From Hydra vulgaris (taxonomy: Eukaryota; Cnidaria; Hydrozoa; Anthoathecata; Hydridae), in assembly GCF_038396675.1 (NCBI RefSeq), contig NC_088929.1:38011501-38075500 (forward strand): DNA of 64,000 bases, in the 5' to 3' direction. Below the pieces are notes generated by a model. It had not been told where the DNA came from, searched no databases, and saw only the letters and a list, made by a program, of their open reading frames with translations. How positions within the stretch are numbered: the stretch's first letter is position 1; the number at the start of each line of letters is the position of its first letter. Shown piece by piece: positions 50,534 to 62,819 of the stretch. The position numbers and the translations under genes were made by a program.

Positions 50534-51236
50534 TGGTAACTTACTGGTGAATGAACACTGCGCTAGAGTTTCAGAGAGAACATAAATGCACATGTATAGT
50601 AAATTATAGATGAGCTAACACAGTAACTAAGACACCTCTAACTATATAACAGACAAAAATAGATACCACTGTAGACATAACAGATATTAGATAGTGTTAA
50701 TAACAGAAAGTACACTACTTCTAGCCTTTACTTAGAAAGCGAATCCTATAAAGCAGTAGAACATGGAACAGGTTGTACTAGATGTTACCAGTAGCAGGGT
50801 GATCATGATGATCATACTTCAATTTCTGTAATATTTTCTTAATTCTTTTTATTTTTCTTTTTGAGTTCCTTTTTTTCAATAAAGTAGATATTTTATTATT
50901 TTCATAAAAACTTGCATTTTTTTACTTTCTCATTTTTTAACGCAACATTTGAGAATGCAACCTAAACTTAGCACAATTTTTTGAAACAATATTTATTGGA
51001 CATGTAGGTTAAATTATGATTATTAAAGAAATTATATTTTCAAGGTATTGTAGTGTAAATTTTATTTCTATATATACTTTCTCAAATATTGTGGATAAAT
51101 ATGCAAGTTACACAGGAATTATTATTTTTTTCTTCTTTCAGAGACCTAAACTTTTCTAAGATCTTTTACTTCACAGTTAGTAACAGGCATCTCCAGAAAC
51201 GAGTGAAATGTAACTTATGGTAACAAAACAAACAAT

Positions 51237-51393
51237 TCAGTAGTGGTGTAGTGGTAGAGCACTTGCCTCATGAGCAAGAAGTTCTGAGTTTGATCCCCAC
51301 CACATCCCTGGTAGTACCGCGCTCAACTTGTTTCTCCTCGCAGTGGTCTTGTTTGTCAAGGTTCGTGTTTCGGAGTTATAGAGTTGAGATAAT
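51237..51393 (+). mobile_element. SINE copy 3 with tRNA-like head, fused to a LINE
   Basis: A-box-like TGGTGTAGTGG (51244-51254) and B-box-like AGTTTGATCCC (51287-51297) at tRNA spacing; GTGGTG and CACCAC flank the head. The body CTGGTAGTACCGCGCTCAAC and GTTCGTGTTTCGGAGTTATA is shared with copies at 31664 and 41165. It lacks the GAGGAGGTGAATAA tail: LINE ORF1 sequence follows directly after GAGTTGAG. Confidence 0.75.
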
Positions 51394-52902
51394 GGTGCTT
51401 GGATCAAACCAGGAAATTAAGGTAAAAGAACTAATTGCAGTAGCTATAAAGGAAGTTAAAAGTGAACTAATGGAGACGATCGATAATTTGGAGCAAGTTC
51501 TTATTGATAAAGATGCATTAATCAATGATTTAAAGTTAAAAGTTGAAATACTGGAAAAAAAAAGAGTTTGTGAAAATGAATCTATTAATAGTAAGAGTAC
51601 AAAGTATAATGATTTTGCAGCAGCCTTGGCCAAACCTGGGACGCAAGCAAATACAGCTTTCTTTAGTGCAATATCTGCAAATGCTAAAGCAACAGAAAAC
51701 AAAGCCAAAAAAGTTGTGTTTTTAGGCTTATCTCTTCCAGAAACCAAACTCCAGACAACTGCAGAATTGACTAAGTCAAAGAAATATTATCTTGTTTAAA
51801 CATTACAAATACTCATATAATAAAACCAAAATTAAAATTGGGAAATGATTCAACTTTAATAAATAATCAAACTCAGGTAATGGAATTTGACAATGTAGAA
51901 ACAAGAAGCTTTGTATTAGCAGCTGCAGCAAATCTTGCCCAAACACAAGAACATTTTTCTTTGAACCAGTAGAACTAGAGCAGAATAAGCAGAATATAAT
52001 ATAATATAATAATAGAACAAGCAAAATATAACAAGCTGAATAGTGAAAAGAAAACCGCAAATCTTGAAAAACATGGAAATCTCAACATACCCTTTCGGTT
52101 TGTTATCCGCAGTGAATAGGTCCGCTGCATCGATGTGTCTAGGACCCTTGAAATCAACGGCCAACCAAAATATCTGTTTGTGGACTGGAAAGCAGCCCAA
52201 AGTGCACGTTCTGCACCAATCAATTAGCAATAGTATAAACAGCATATCATTGTCAACCAAATTAAGTTAACAAGATGTTTTATCCAAGCATATTTATAAT
52301 AAACCACTGTCAAAACTAGCCAAATGTCTTTCAGCCGACCATGTCACATGTTATTACACTAACGCCACATCAATTAATAACAAGATGACACAGTTAAATG
52401 CTCTCGCAAACTCACTAAAGCCAAACATAATTATAGAAACGTGGTTTGATGAATATAAATGCACTCATCTAATAAATTGCAAACTGTTCAATAAAAATAA
52501 ACCCAGTCATAGCGGGGGAGTGGCTATGTATGTGTCAGAAGAAATCGATTCTTTTGAGATTACCAACATAGAATTATGTAGTACAAAGTTAGAGCAAGTT
52601 TGGTGCGGAATCAGGTTTAATAAAGAAACAATTTTATTTGGTTGCATTTATAGGCCTCCACCCAAATCAAGCGATACGCAATATGACATACATTTACGCA
52701 AAATTGCTTTAAAATGTTGCAAACTTAGTTAAAAAGAGGGTGTTTTCGTGTATGTTTATTGTTGGGGACTTTATTTGCAACAAAACTTTATGGGACTTGG
52801 ATAACACTCCTTTATGCTCCAGTGAACCAGCTGCACCAGATCATGAGTTCAACAGTATGTTAAGTAAAAACTTTATTCACCAATCAGTCACCTTTCCAGC
52901 AT

Positions 52903-52949
52903 TTGTTAATTCAAGTGGTAATTGTTGCAATTACCACTTGAATTAACAA
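52903..52949. repeat. Hairpin in LINE, 22-bp perfect stem, 3-nt loop
   Basis: Arms 52903-52924 and 52928-52949 are exact complements. Falls between endonuclease blocks, after the FVNSSG-coding segment. Confidence 0.92.
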
Positions 52950-53607
52950 CACTGAACAATTTCATATATCAATTTGCTGGAACCTATTTATAGCCAATGC
53001 AAAAAAAAAAAAAATGCTCTGAAAATCTCAAAATGTAACCACCTTGGATGAACAGATCACTAAAGCATTTAATTAAAAGAAAACAATGACTATGAATATT
53101 AGTACTTCAAACTCATTTAAAAATTATATCCATTATCAACAATTATAAAGCAGTGCGAAAAGAAGTAAAAAAGAGTATTAAAAAAATCTGTATTAGATTA
53201 TGAAAAATATAATGTAGACGATAAATCAAATAAAAAGTGATTATATGGTTATGTGAAACTGAAGCAAACAGCATCCAAGTTGATAAGCAATATGACTAAT
53301 ACCGATGGCTCAGTATCAAACTCTAGAACAAACATTAGCAACATTCTTAATGATTATTTTAAATCTGTATTTGTAGAGGAATCAAATAAAGTACTGGCAC
53401 CGCATTTTAAGAATCGTACATCAGCAAATATAAGACTTCCAACTCTGTTCTTTAAAGAAATTAGTAAACGTCTATTCAACTTGGACATTAAAAAAGCTCC
53501 AGGGGTCAATGGAGTTCACCCTTGGGCACTAAAAGCATGCCACTTAGAATGCCAAGCTACTCTTTATGATATTTTCAAGCTCTTCACAGGAAGGAGTTAT
53601 CCCTGAC

Positions 53608-53656
53608 ATGTGGGGATTAGCCAATGTGACACCGTTACATTGGCTAATCTCCACAT
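53608..53656. repeat. Hairpin in LINE, 20-bp stem with 1 mismatch
   Basis: ATGTGGGGATTAGCCAATGT (53608-53627) and ACATTGGCTAATCTCCACAT (53637-53656). The left arm encodes the conserved MWGLANV block; the right arm is an inverted copy placed before GNCSNPANYR. Confidence 0.92.
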
Positions 53657-54445
53657 AAAAGTGGTAATTGTAGTAACCCAGCAAACTATCGCCTAGTTTC
53701 CTTGACTTCAATTCCATGTAAGGTTTTGGGGCGAATCATAAAAGACACAGTTATGAATCATCTCTATCTAAATAAACTCATAGCCAAACAACAACACAGA
53801 TTTGTTCGCAATAAAGGTTGTGTTACTAATTTATTGAAAACATTAGATGAAGTCACGACAATACTCTCAAAAAAACAGTAGGCTGATGTAGTTTTTTTAG
53901 ATTTTGCCTGAGCATTCGACCAAGTGCCACATCTAAGACTTTCACAAATACTACAACCAATTGGCATAAACGGAAAATTATTAAAGTGGATATTAAACTT
54001 TCTAGTAATCAGGCAACAATTTGTTGTGCTTGGAGATAGCATTTCAAATTGAACCAATGTCACTAGCGGCATACCATAAGTGTGCTGGGACCACTGTTAT
54101 TTATAATCTATATAAATGATCTTCCAAATGTCTTAAAATAATATTCCTGTAAGCTTTATGCTGATGACAGTAAATTAATAGTCAGGATATCAAATGAAGG
54201 AGGTTCCCAAAAATTACAAAGAGAAAAAAATGCAGTTGTAACTTGGACAGAAATTTGGCTCATGAAACTGAATGTTGATAAATGTAAAGTTATGCATATT
54301 GGCTATGGTAACCCTAAATTTAGTTACAATATATCCTTTGGAAAAACTTGTCATACCTTGGTCTCAATGGACTCTGAATGCAACTTTGGTGTGACAATCA
54401 CTTCTAATCTCAATCGGAAAACGCATGCAACAAAATGTGCTTCCT

Positions 54446-54519
54446 TTTATATGCCTACTCAGGAAAATGCTTTTCATCTTGGGATGGATGAAAAGCACTT
54501 TCCTGAGTAGGCATATAAA
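54446..54519. repeat. Hairpin in LINE, 33-bp stem with 1 mismatch, 8-nt loop
   Basis: Arms 54446-54478 and 54487-54519. The right arm encodes the genuine STFLSRHINLW block; the left arm is its inverted copy, replacing expected coding sequence. Confidence 0.92.
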
Positions 54520-54742
54520 CCTCTGGAAAAATTTATACATAACCTATGTTAGGCCTTAGAGTTTGCTGTGCCTGCATGTAGTGCTTACTCAAAAAAAGAT
54601 GTTAAATACATTCAGCATGTTCAACATATGGCCTCGAAAGTCTCTCACTCGCTTAAAAATTTTGATTATGAAAAAAGATTGGAAATTCTTAATCTAACAC
54701 TTAAACAGATAGAAGAGCGCGTGCAGACTGCATTCAACAGTA

Positions 54743-54793
54743 CAAAGTTGAGAATAAATTAGACCATACTGGTCTAATTTATTCTCAACTTTG
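54743..54793. repeat. Hairpin in LINE, 24-bp perfect stem, 3-nt loop
   Basis: Arms 54743-54766 and 54770-54793 are exact complements around TAC, near the LINE 3' coding end. Confidence 0.92.
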
Positions 54794-54990
54794 AAAATTA
54801 GTTAACTGGTATACCAAACTAGAAACTATTGCTCTACAACAAGGACATTGTAAACGATTACATCGCAAAATTGTGAAAAACTGTGCACACTGACACAAGT
54901 TTCTCATTAACAGAGTTGTCAATCACTGGAATAATTTGGACGATTCGACTGTGTTCCAGAAGATTGTTTTTCCTTGTGTTTTGATAATAA

Positions 54991-55080
54991 ACTTTTCATA
55001 TATACATAGTGGAATACTGCGACTTTCATATATACATAGTGGAATACTGCGACTTTCATATATACATAGTGGAATAAAGC
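54991..55080. repeat. 30-bp unit repeated three times
   Basis: CTTTCATATATACATAGTGG-containing units at 54991-55020, 55021-55050 and 55051-55080, with only three or four differences. Confidence 0.92.
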
Positions 55081-55519
55081 GACTGGATTTAAAATAACAC
55101 TTAGGCAATTTATGACAATGCTTTTATCAGTAGACTAAAATTCTTTGGGTTGCTTTTTACTGAAACATGGTAAAGAAGCGGATGATGGAATTAAGATCTT
55201 GAAGCTTTTTTTATTATTTTGATCGAAACCTATATTTATTCATTATTCATTATTCATTACACAACAATAAAATATGTATTAAATTATAGTATCATATTAT
55301 AATCTAATATTGATAATATGAGATATTATAGATATAAACTTTTAGAAAACCTGTTGTAATAATTTCTATCAATGCAATGAAAATTCAATCAATTAATATA
55401 TTTCACACACAAAAAAGCGCTTATTACAATAATACAATAGTAAAAAAGTATTATAATTTTTGTGAAAGAACAATGTAAATAGTAAAAAACTAATTCAAGG
55501 CAGATACTTATGCATTATT

Positions 55520-55580
55520 TTATGTATGTATGTATGCATGTATGTATATATTATATACATACATACACACATAATACTAA
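55520..55580. repeat. TATG/CATA palindromic tetranucleotide repeat
   Basis: TATGTATGTATGTATGCATG then TATATA then CATACATACATACA, an imperfect hairpin. Confidence 0.85.
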
Positions 55581-55789
55581 TAAAGATGAATAATAATATA
55601 GTAACATTATTTAGTAATATTAAATGGAAACCAATCAATTATATCAGCTATAATCCATATTAAAAACATGAGCCTAAGTAACCAAAACTATAATAAACAT
55701 ATACTAATAAACAATGTTAATATAAAAGTTTCTTGAGCGCTTACAGAAAAATAACTTTAACATATAAATAAATTATCGCTTTTTTTACA

Positions 55790-56260
55790 AATATTTCTAT
55801 GATATCATATTATTATGTAATCTGACTAACATAACAGGGGTAACATAATGAAAACATAATGTCTTTCATATATAAAATAATTTTAGGGGAACATAAAGCT
55901 ATTAAAACATTTTTTACTAACATAATGGTTAACTTAACGCTAAATTTAAATGATAGCTTTTTTTTCAAACCAATTTTAACACAGTTTTATATAGTAATAC
56001 AATGTAATGTATAATTATATTATTATTTCTATGATATCATATTATTATGTAATTTAACTAACATAATGGTTAGCACAATGGTAAAACATAATGCTTTTTA
56101 TTTATAAACAAATATATAAGTAATTTTGGGGAACATAACACAAAAAAGACACACAAGAAAAATATTTTTTACTAACATAACGGTAAACATTACACTAAAT
56201 TTTTCACTTACTATTATGTAACCGTTATGTTAGCATTATATTTTTTACAGTGAATTTCAC
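55790..56260. repeat. ~235-bp imperfect tandem duplication
   Basis: TTTCTATGATATCATATTAT starts at 55792 and again at 56026, each followed by TATGTAAT.T.ACTAACATAA and a later GGGGAACATAA. The motif CTAACATAATGGT recurs, and once appears inverted (ACCGTTATGTTAG, about 56222). Confidence 0.7.
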
Positions 56261-56625
56261 TTTAATGAAATATATATGTAATAAATAACTATACTTTTAA
56301 TGTTTTAAAATATACTTCTTAAATATATATTTTTGAAATATTTAACTTTATTGAAAAAAATTTTGTGGTCACTTAAAAAACTTTTGTTGTTACCGTAACT
56401 TTAATGAAATAATTTTGATTGACTTTTTTGGTCTAATACTCCACTGTGCACCTGCTGTGCACAAATACTCCACTGTGCATGGGTTCAAACATTAGCAGAA
56501 ATAATCATTTAGTAATAATAGTTATGTTATGCAATATAAAATTCAAGTTTAGTTATCTCCAGATTTTTTCAGGAAGTTTGGATAGTATATAGATAAATTT
56601 AGGATTAAAGATTTGATTTCTCTAG

Positions 56626-56683
56626 AAGTTAAAGACGCAGAAAATAATCAAGTTGATAGTAGTCAGTTGCTTTTCAATAACAG
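56626..56683 (+). CDS. Gene 2, exon 4
   Basis: 58 nt after TTTCTCTAG, encoding VKDAENNQVDSSQLLFNN; donor CAG|GTTTAT, phase 2. An upstream acceptor at 56570 would introduce a stop and is disfavoured. Confidence 0.55.
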
Positions 56684-56785
56684 GTTTATTTTAGCTGCAA
56701 TATTATTATTTTTTTAATATTAAAGTTTTAGTACATAATTTTGTATATCAGTTGATTATGAAATATTTTAATTTTATTTCTTTAG

Positions 56786-56865
56786 GACTCAATTTTTATC
56801 TGTTTATGAACAAATTATTATTATCAAAGGGAAACAAGAAAATTTATTGAAATCTATTGAAAGTG
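56786..56865 (+). CDS. Gene 2, exon 5
   Basis: 80 nt after TTTCTTTAG, encoding TQFLSVYEQIIIIKGKQENL then LKSIES; likely helical. Donor GTG|GTAAAT, phase 1. The intron to exon 4 is only 102 bp, which supports both exons. Confidence 0.6.
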
Positions 56866-56869
56866 GTAA

Positions 56870-58120
56870 ATTTGTTATATATATGACAGTACGCTTATAT
56901 AATAGCTGTGTATATAGGTAATAATAACTGTGTTAGGTAAATATAGAAATTTTTTAATTAAAAAAAAATCTAATAAAAAGTGACTAGTGAAATTGGTTTT
57001 GGCTAATTATGAGTAAAATTTTTCAAAAATAAAATAAGTGTAGTTTATTTCCATTTTTTATCTGAAAAGTTTGTTGGAGTTGGTAGTTTAGTTTTTCTTG
57101 AAAAAAAAGTTAAAAAAAAATGTATAAGTTTAATTGTTTGTTTTCAATTATATTGCAATTCAACATATATAAATATTAAAACTATATGAAATTAGCTAAA
57201 ACAAATGGTTAAAATTAGTGACGTCACGAATATTTGGCGACTTAATAAAAAAGGCAATTGTTTAATCGTCTTTCCCATTAAGGTTAAGCCATGCTTTAAG
57301 TTCAGGTTGTCATGAAAATAACATTTTTAATAAGTTTATAGTTTTTTATGCTAATTCAATATATAGCATATACTAAAATTACCTCAGAAATGCAAGATAT
57401 ACACGAGTTATTTTTGAACTTTTCTGAATGGTTTGAAAAGTATGAAACTTTTATGCATAACTGTATTTAAATTATTTGATGTATCAGTGAACAAATAAAG
57501 CAGGCTGTGACACAACCTATTTATAAATGTGACAGGCTGTGATATTTTATAAATCTCTATTTATAAATCTCTAGTTAAAATGCAAAATAACATTAATTGA
57601 CGCTTTAATAATTAATGTTTAAAAGAAAAAAAAAGATTTCTGTATTTTTCTTACTTATGTCTTGGTTTATATTGTTTCTTAGTATTTTCCTTACTTTTAT
57701 TTCAATTTATACAGAGACTTGTTTAACAGATATTTTAAATGAAGTTTAACAGTGAAGAATTTTTTTGCAAATCTCTATCAATAACTGTGAATCTTGATTA
57801 AGATATATATATATAAAATAAAAAAGGATAATGTATAAATATTATATTAAATTTAAGCTATTTGTACAAAATATAAAATTACATAATAAAAATATATATT
57901 CACACTAAATTTATTAATTCTCTATGCATAAAATATATTGATTTGTAGAGAAAATGCTATAAAATCCATACAGAAGTTAACAAACAAATAATTATTATAA
58001 AATTATTATTATGATGTTCATCTATAAAAACATCAAAACAATTTTTACAGCTAATCCTAATCTAACATACATTCTCTGCTCTTGTAACTGATCAAAATTG
58101 CAAAAAATAGTGTTTATCAC
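56870..58120. other. Gene 2 intron 5, first part: no gene seen
   Basis: AT-rich. GTGACGTCACGAATA at 57218 may be a transposon end. AGGCTGTGACA/AGGCTGTGATA is duplicated around 57502 and 57532. Confidence 0.4.
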
Positions 58121-58126
58121 CGTTTA

Positions 58127-58640
<514 letters not shown>

Positions 58641-59162
58641 CTTTGCAATACAGTTATTTCTATCTCAGATTGAAAAATGGCTACAACAAGTGGGAGTTAT
58701 CTCTGTATAACTATTCAAAATAATTTTTAACAGAATAAATTAATATGTGCTTTGTCAACCTGATGTTTTATGTTTATATTTATATATTATATGCATTAGA
58801 GATGACCTTTAAAGATTCTATAAATCTTATGGATTTCATATATATGGATTTCAACTTAGTTAATTGTTTGATGCTAAAAGAGTTTTCAAAAAAATAAAAA
58901 TAAAAAAAAATTGTTTTAGTTTTAACTATCAATTGTTTGAGTTTTCAACCTGTTAATTGTTTGAGATTTAACTATCAATTGTTTGGGTTATAAAGATCTG
59001 GTTTATTAAGATCTAAACTAAAAATTGAAATCTGAAAAATGAGAATGAAGTTATGTTGGTATAAAATTGATTAAACAAAAAGAAAGAGGGTGAGTGACCC
59101 AATTATATAAAATTAATGAAACAATGAGAAGGGGGATAAGGGTGTATGGAGGGTATATCCAG

Positions 59163-59528
59163 CAGGGATGCAGAGTCCCAAAAAGGACTCCGGATTTGAA
59201 AGTCACAAAAAGATTACTTTATCCTAGTTTTTGGTATCCAGGAACTCTAAAAATATAAATAAGTTTATGGACTACTAATAGGAAAAAAATGAAGACTTTT
59301 AGGTTAGAGGAACATTCGTTTTTTGAACCCGGAGTCCTTATGTATAATGGCGACAAGGACTCCAGGACTCCGGGCTTAAAAACAATAAGTTTCAAGTCAT
59401 TAAATTTCATGAACTTTTTTCTTATAGCAGATCATAAGTCAACAATCATGTTTAGAGCTTCTGGACACTACAGACTTGGAAAAAGTAGAAATATAAAGCC
59501 GGAGTCCTTTTGGGACTCCACATCCCTG
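59163..59528. mobile_element. hAT-type MITE, 366 bp
   Basis: Ends CAGGGATGCAGAGTCCCAAA (59163) and TTTGGGACTCCACATCCCTG (to 59528), with GGACTCCGG / CCGGAGTCC just inside. 8-bp flanks ATATCCAG and ATACCCAG differ by one base. Small ORFs on both strands are shadows of the inverted structure. Flanking sequence (CCCA.TTATATAAAATT.ATGAAACAA) is present on both sides (about 59098 and 59532), so it landed in a local duplication. Confidence 0.82.
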
Positions 59529-59837
59529 ATACCCAGTTATATAAAATTGATGAAACAACAAAGATAACATTTTATCTTGACAAAAAGAATATTATCCTGA
59601 CAAATCCATGATAACCTATTAGATTCATAGAATTATAAATAAAATGTAATAAATAAAACACAATATCCTAGTAAAACAAAATCCTGAAAAATCAAAATCT
59701 TTAAAGATATTACAGTCTTTACTTTTAACAATGTAACTGCTAAAACACATTATCTTAATTAATTGGCAAATTATCTTGCTATGTCTGAAAGCTTACTGAT
59801 CAGCTACAGCATTAAATACCATTTGAAGGGTAGTTAA

Positions 59838-61711
59838 GTAGGGTGGGCCGAAAATTTTCTTCTGATTTTTGACTCGCTATACTGAAAAAAATTTGTCTTT
59901 AGGGTACCTAAGGATAATGTAAAAAAAAATAATATTAATATTTTATGTCTGGAGCTAGCGCATCGCACTTGAATAATCGAAGAAATTTTTCCTTTTTATA
60001 ATTTTCTAACAAATGAAATTGAATAATTTCTTTAACAAATATCTTGAGGCAATTTAAGTAGAAAAAAGTATTGGAATGGTAAATAAGAAATCTTTTTTGT
60101 TTTAAATTAAAAAATCATCTTTTTGACTAAAATTTTTTTGAAGAAATATATTCTATTACTTTTTGCTAAGTTCTGTCGGTAGTTTAAAATATGACTTGCT
60201 TGAAAAAATAAGCATTGAGGGTCTAGAGTTATATCTAGTTCTTATAATGCCATCTCTGGAACTGAAGCCAGCTACTTTTTGTAAAGCCTGTTACAGGCTT
60301 TGAGCATTGTTCTACTGCTGGGTGTGACATGAAAACTTTTCAAAGATCCACTCAGCCGCTGTTTTGCCTGATTGGAATTTTGACCAAACATCTTTATCTG
60401 AGACTCTTTGCAGCAAAGGGTTTGCAAAAGCGTAGTAGTGTTCCAGTCAATCATCTCTGTACAGTCGGTGGCAAGGAAATTGATTTTGAGTGGTTGAAGA
60501 CTTCTTATGAACTTTATTTGAGAAGCTAGGCTTCTTGCCTTTATAATTCTTCTAAAACCCAATTTCCTAATATGAGCCCGTTTGTTTATTACCATTGTTA
60601 AAAGCAAGTTTTCTGAATGTGCAAAAAAAGCATTTCTCTCAGTTACTGGGTCTGTTACTTTTAGCAAATCATTGAGCAGGAATCTTGACGATTTTATTAT
60701 TTCAAATACATGTTCTGCTCCATTTGTGAAGTATTTCCTTTTTTTTTTATATGAAACCATTCAGGGACATATGATTTTAAAAGAAAAGAAACTAAGATTT
60801 TGTGTTGGGGTTTCAAGGCTCAAATACTATCGTAAAACTCTGTTTGCAGTTGTTAACCAACTTAAGTGTGAAATTATTCCAGGTTCACGAACAGATAAAT
60901 CTTCAGAGCAACTGCCTGATTTAATAGCAGAACTTATATCCAACAAGAACTGCTGATCTTTGCTTAAAATTTTGCGGTCAATTTCTTGAATTTCACAATC
61001 AACACAGACAAATTTTACCACTGGTAATTTCTCATATTATTAAGCTGTGCGCCAATCGGACCACTAAAGGATTTTGGGCCTGTTGTTTCTCCATCTAATG
61101 TTTGAAATAAATGCTGGAATGGCAATTCGTTGAAGTGTAAGAGGCAAATCCCCCACTGCAGTGGTCTTTTTATATGCTTTTCAATTGTGGGAATAACACC
61201 GGATTTCCATCCTGTGTTAGTAACAGTGCCATCGCATCCGATTGCTTTCAGTTCATAAAATGAAAATCCAGCTTCATTCAAATATGAAATAATGCTACTG
61301 GCAATGTTTTCACCAAACCCAGAAGTTGGTGAAACATGACCAATGTACACGGAACCTGGTTCTTGTAAAATTAAGTAATGTTCCTCTTTTATGGTTTGTT
61401 AAAAATGTTTTAATTTAAGTTTTTCAATCACTAGGGTTTTGTCCTTCCATCCCAACAAAACACAGTCTTTGAAGTGGGTTATGTTTTTCCTTGCTCTGCA
61501 TTTGAAGTTGTAAGCGGTTATCCACTTTTGGTCTTCTAATTTTATTTTTGTCAACAACAAGACTGTGATCTTTATTGGTTACGATATCAAAATCTTACAA
61601 AACACTTAAGGCAATAGCTGCCAATTTTTTTGCATTTTCCTTAGATACCCTTGTTTTCCGCAGTATAGCGAATCAAAAATCAGAAGAAAATTTTTTTTTC
61701 AGCCCACCCTA
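59838..61711 (-). mobile_element. Element B: TIR transposon related to element A
   Basis: Left TIR from 59839 (TAGGGTGGGCCGAAAATTTT, then CTTCTGATTTTTGACTCGCT) is matched by the complement at the right end (to 61711: AGCCCACCCTA preceded by AATCAGAAGAAAA). With weaker similarity inside (TACC.AAGGA.AATG), the TIR is about 85 bp. GTAGTTAA occurs directly outside both ends (59830-59837 and 61712-61719; one extra G on the left), giving a 7-8 bp target duplication. Length about 1.87 kb. Confidence 0.82.
60272..61640 (-). pseudogene. Element B transposase-like relic
   Basis: Minus strand, N to C: LLGWKDKTLVIEKL, EEHYLILQEPGSVYIGHVSP, LKAIGCDGTVTNTGWKSGVI, LQWGICLLHFNELPFQHLFQ, GPKSFSGPIGAQL, then REPGIISHLSWLTTANRVLR. 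After a break follow NAFFAHSENLLLTMVINKRA and HIRKLGFRRIIKARS, and near the C terminus LATDCTEMIDWNTTTLLQ. The frames 61350-61015, 61021-60827 and 60760-60272 are separated by frameshifts. Same motif order as element A at 340-2404. Conserved D, H and E residues hint at an RNase H-fold transposase; function inferred, family name unknown to me. Confidence 0.7.
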
Positions 61712-61719
61712 GTAGTTAA

Positions 61720-62503
61720 TTTGGAAGCTATATATAGTAAATTTTTTTTTTAATTTTCATTTAGTAAGCTTAAAAAAAGTAAACCAATAATCTAATAATA
61801 TATAATCTGCTGGTTAACAGTATTCTGCAAATTAATGAAAAACATGTAAAGTGGTTGGCATGGCACAGTCTGAAATCTAAATTTTTTGGCATGTCTTTCA
61901 ACTTATTTAAAACTTTTTTGGAGTTTTTTTGGTTCTTAGGGTCTTTATAATATACACTGCAATCTGAAAACTGGGTAATTTATTTCATGCGCTTTTAATT
62001 CATAAAATTTCTGTATATGACGTGATTGTTGATTTATTTTTTGAAGATAGTTTTTTTTTCCACAATCAGCAAATCATGTTTGTATAAATTTTTACTAAAA
62101 CCCACAAAGTTTTTGTGATACAGTTAAAAATAATATTTAATATTATTTATATTTATTATATTTTTAATAGAGTTCTTCTTTTAATTTTTACATTTTTAAA
62201 CAGTTTTAAATTTATTTTTTAATAAGTTTAAATTTTTAAAAATTTATTTCTAGATTTTATTTTTTGAATGTTTTATCAGAAATTAGTTTATTAGGAAACT
62301 TATTTCTAATCAATCAAAAATTTATATTTTTATTTTGTTTTAAATTTTCACTAGCAAAGTTTCATTAAACATTATTTGTACTTTTGTAAATTTCATTACA
62401 CTTTATTTTAGATGTCTTTCATTACTATTAAGTTAACAGAAATAATTAAATAGGATTATATGCATAGTTTTTTTGTATTCAAGTATCTTTCTAATTATTT
62501 TAG
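61720..62503. other. End of gene 2 intron 5: no gene seen
   Basis: AT-rich; nothing supported. Confidence 0.4.
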
Positions 62504-62777
62504 AATGTGATTTTTATTCAATAAGTAAACTCCATGACGAAATAAAGTTGATGTTGGGAAATGTACACAAAATTTTATCGTTAAAAAAAAGTCAATTACA
62601 TGAATTACATCATTCACAAATGGAAACAGATTCGCAACTACCATGCAGTCAAACATCAACTTGCAACCAGTCAGCCATTATGATTGCTGCTCAACGCATT
62701 CTAGTTCACCAAAAAATGCTTTTAAAACTTTTCAATATTCAGAAGTTAATTAGCTTAAAAATGGATAGTAAAAAAAG
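62504..62777 (+). CDS. Gene 2, exon 6
   Basis: 274 nt after TTATTTTAG, entering in the phase left by exon 5. Encodes ECDFYSISKLHDEIKLMLGN, then a Ser/Gln/Cys-rich linker, then IAAQRILVHQKMLLKLFNIQ, which looks helical. The proposed donor AAAAAAG|GTTTTT leaves phase 2, which fits the acceptor at 63951. If that donor is not used the frame continues to a stop at 62814 and this would be the last exon. Confidence 0.55.
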
Positions 62778-62819
62778 GTTTTTGATTTCTATACTTTTTA
62801 TTTACAATATTTAAATATG

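Larger units (their letters stand above)
51394..55090 (+). pseudogene. Degenerate CR1/Jockey-type LINE (ORF1, endonuclease, reverse transcriptase)
   Basis: About 3.7 kb. ORF1 remnant (ATG 51392 to 51799) has a coiled-coil-like stretch (LEQVLIDKDALINDLKLKVE). Endonuclease domain: NIIIETWFDEY, SGGVAMYVSEE, LFGCIYRPPP (52385-52732) and MFIVGDFICN (52750). RT: IKKAPGVNGVHPWALK (about 53490), SNPANYRLVSLTSIPCKVLG (53680), ADVVFLDFA*AFDQVPH (53880), CKLYADDSKLI (54150), then post-RT YVRP...AYSKKDVKYIQHVQHMA. At least ten stops or frameshifts, and four hairpin-forming inverted duplications (52903, 53608, 54446, 54743), break the frames. It ends in a 30-bp triplicate. It sits in gene 2 intron 3, same strand. 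Confidence 0.85.

Noticed and set aside
51244..51303. A tRNA gene
   Set aside because: A- and B-box-like motifs are present, but a full cloverleaf cannot be drawn, and the sequence continues into a repeated SINE body.
51376..52260. Minus-strand open frames over the LINE ORF1 region
   Set aside because: Antisense to LINE coding sequence; no independent signal.
56571..56683. Alternative acceptor for gene 2 exon 4 at 56570
   Set aside because: Reading from it in the phase required by exon 3 meets a TAG within seven codons.
59219..59567. Two opposite-strand open frames of 63 and 92 codons with similar peptides
   Set aside because: The similarity reflects the inverted structure of the MITE, not duplicated genes.
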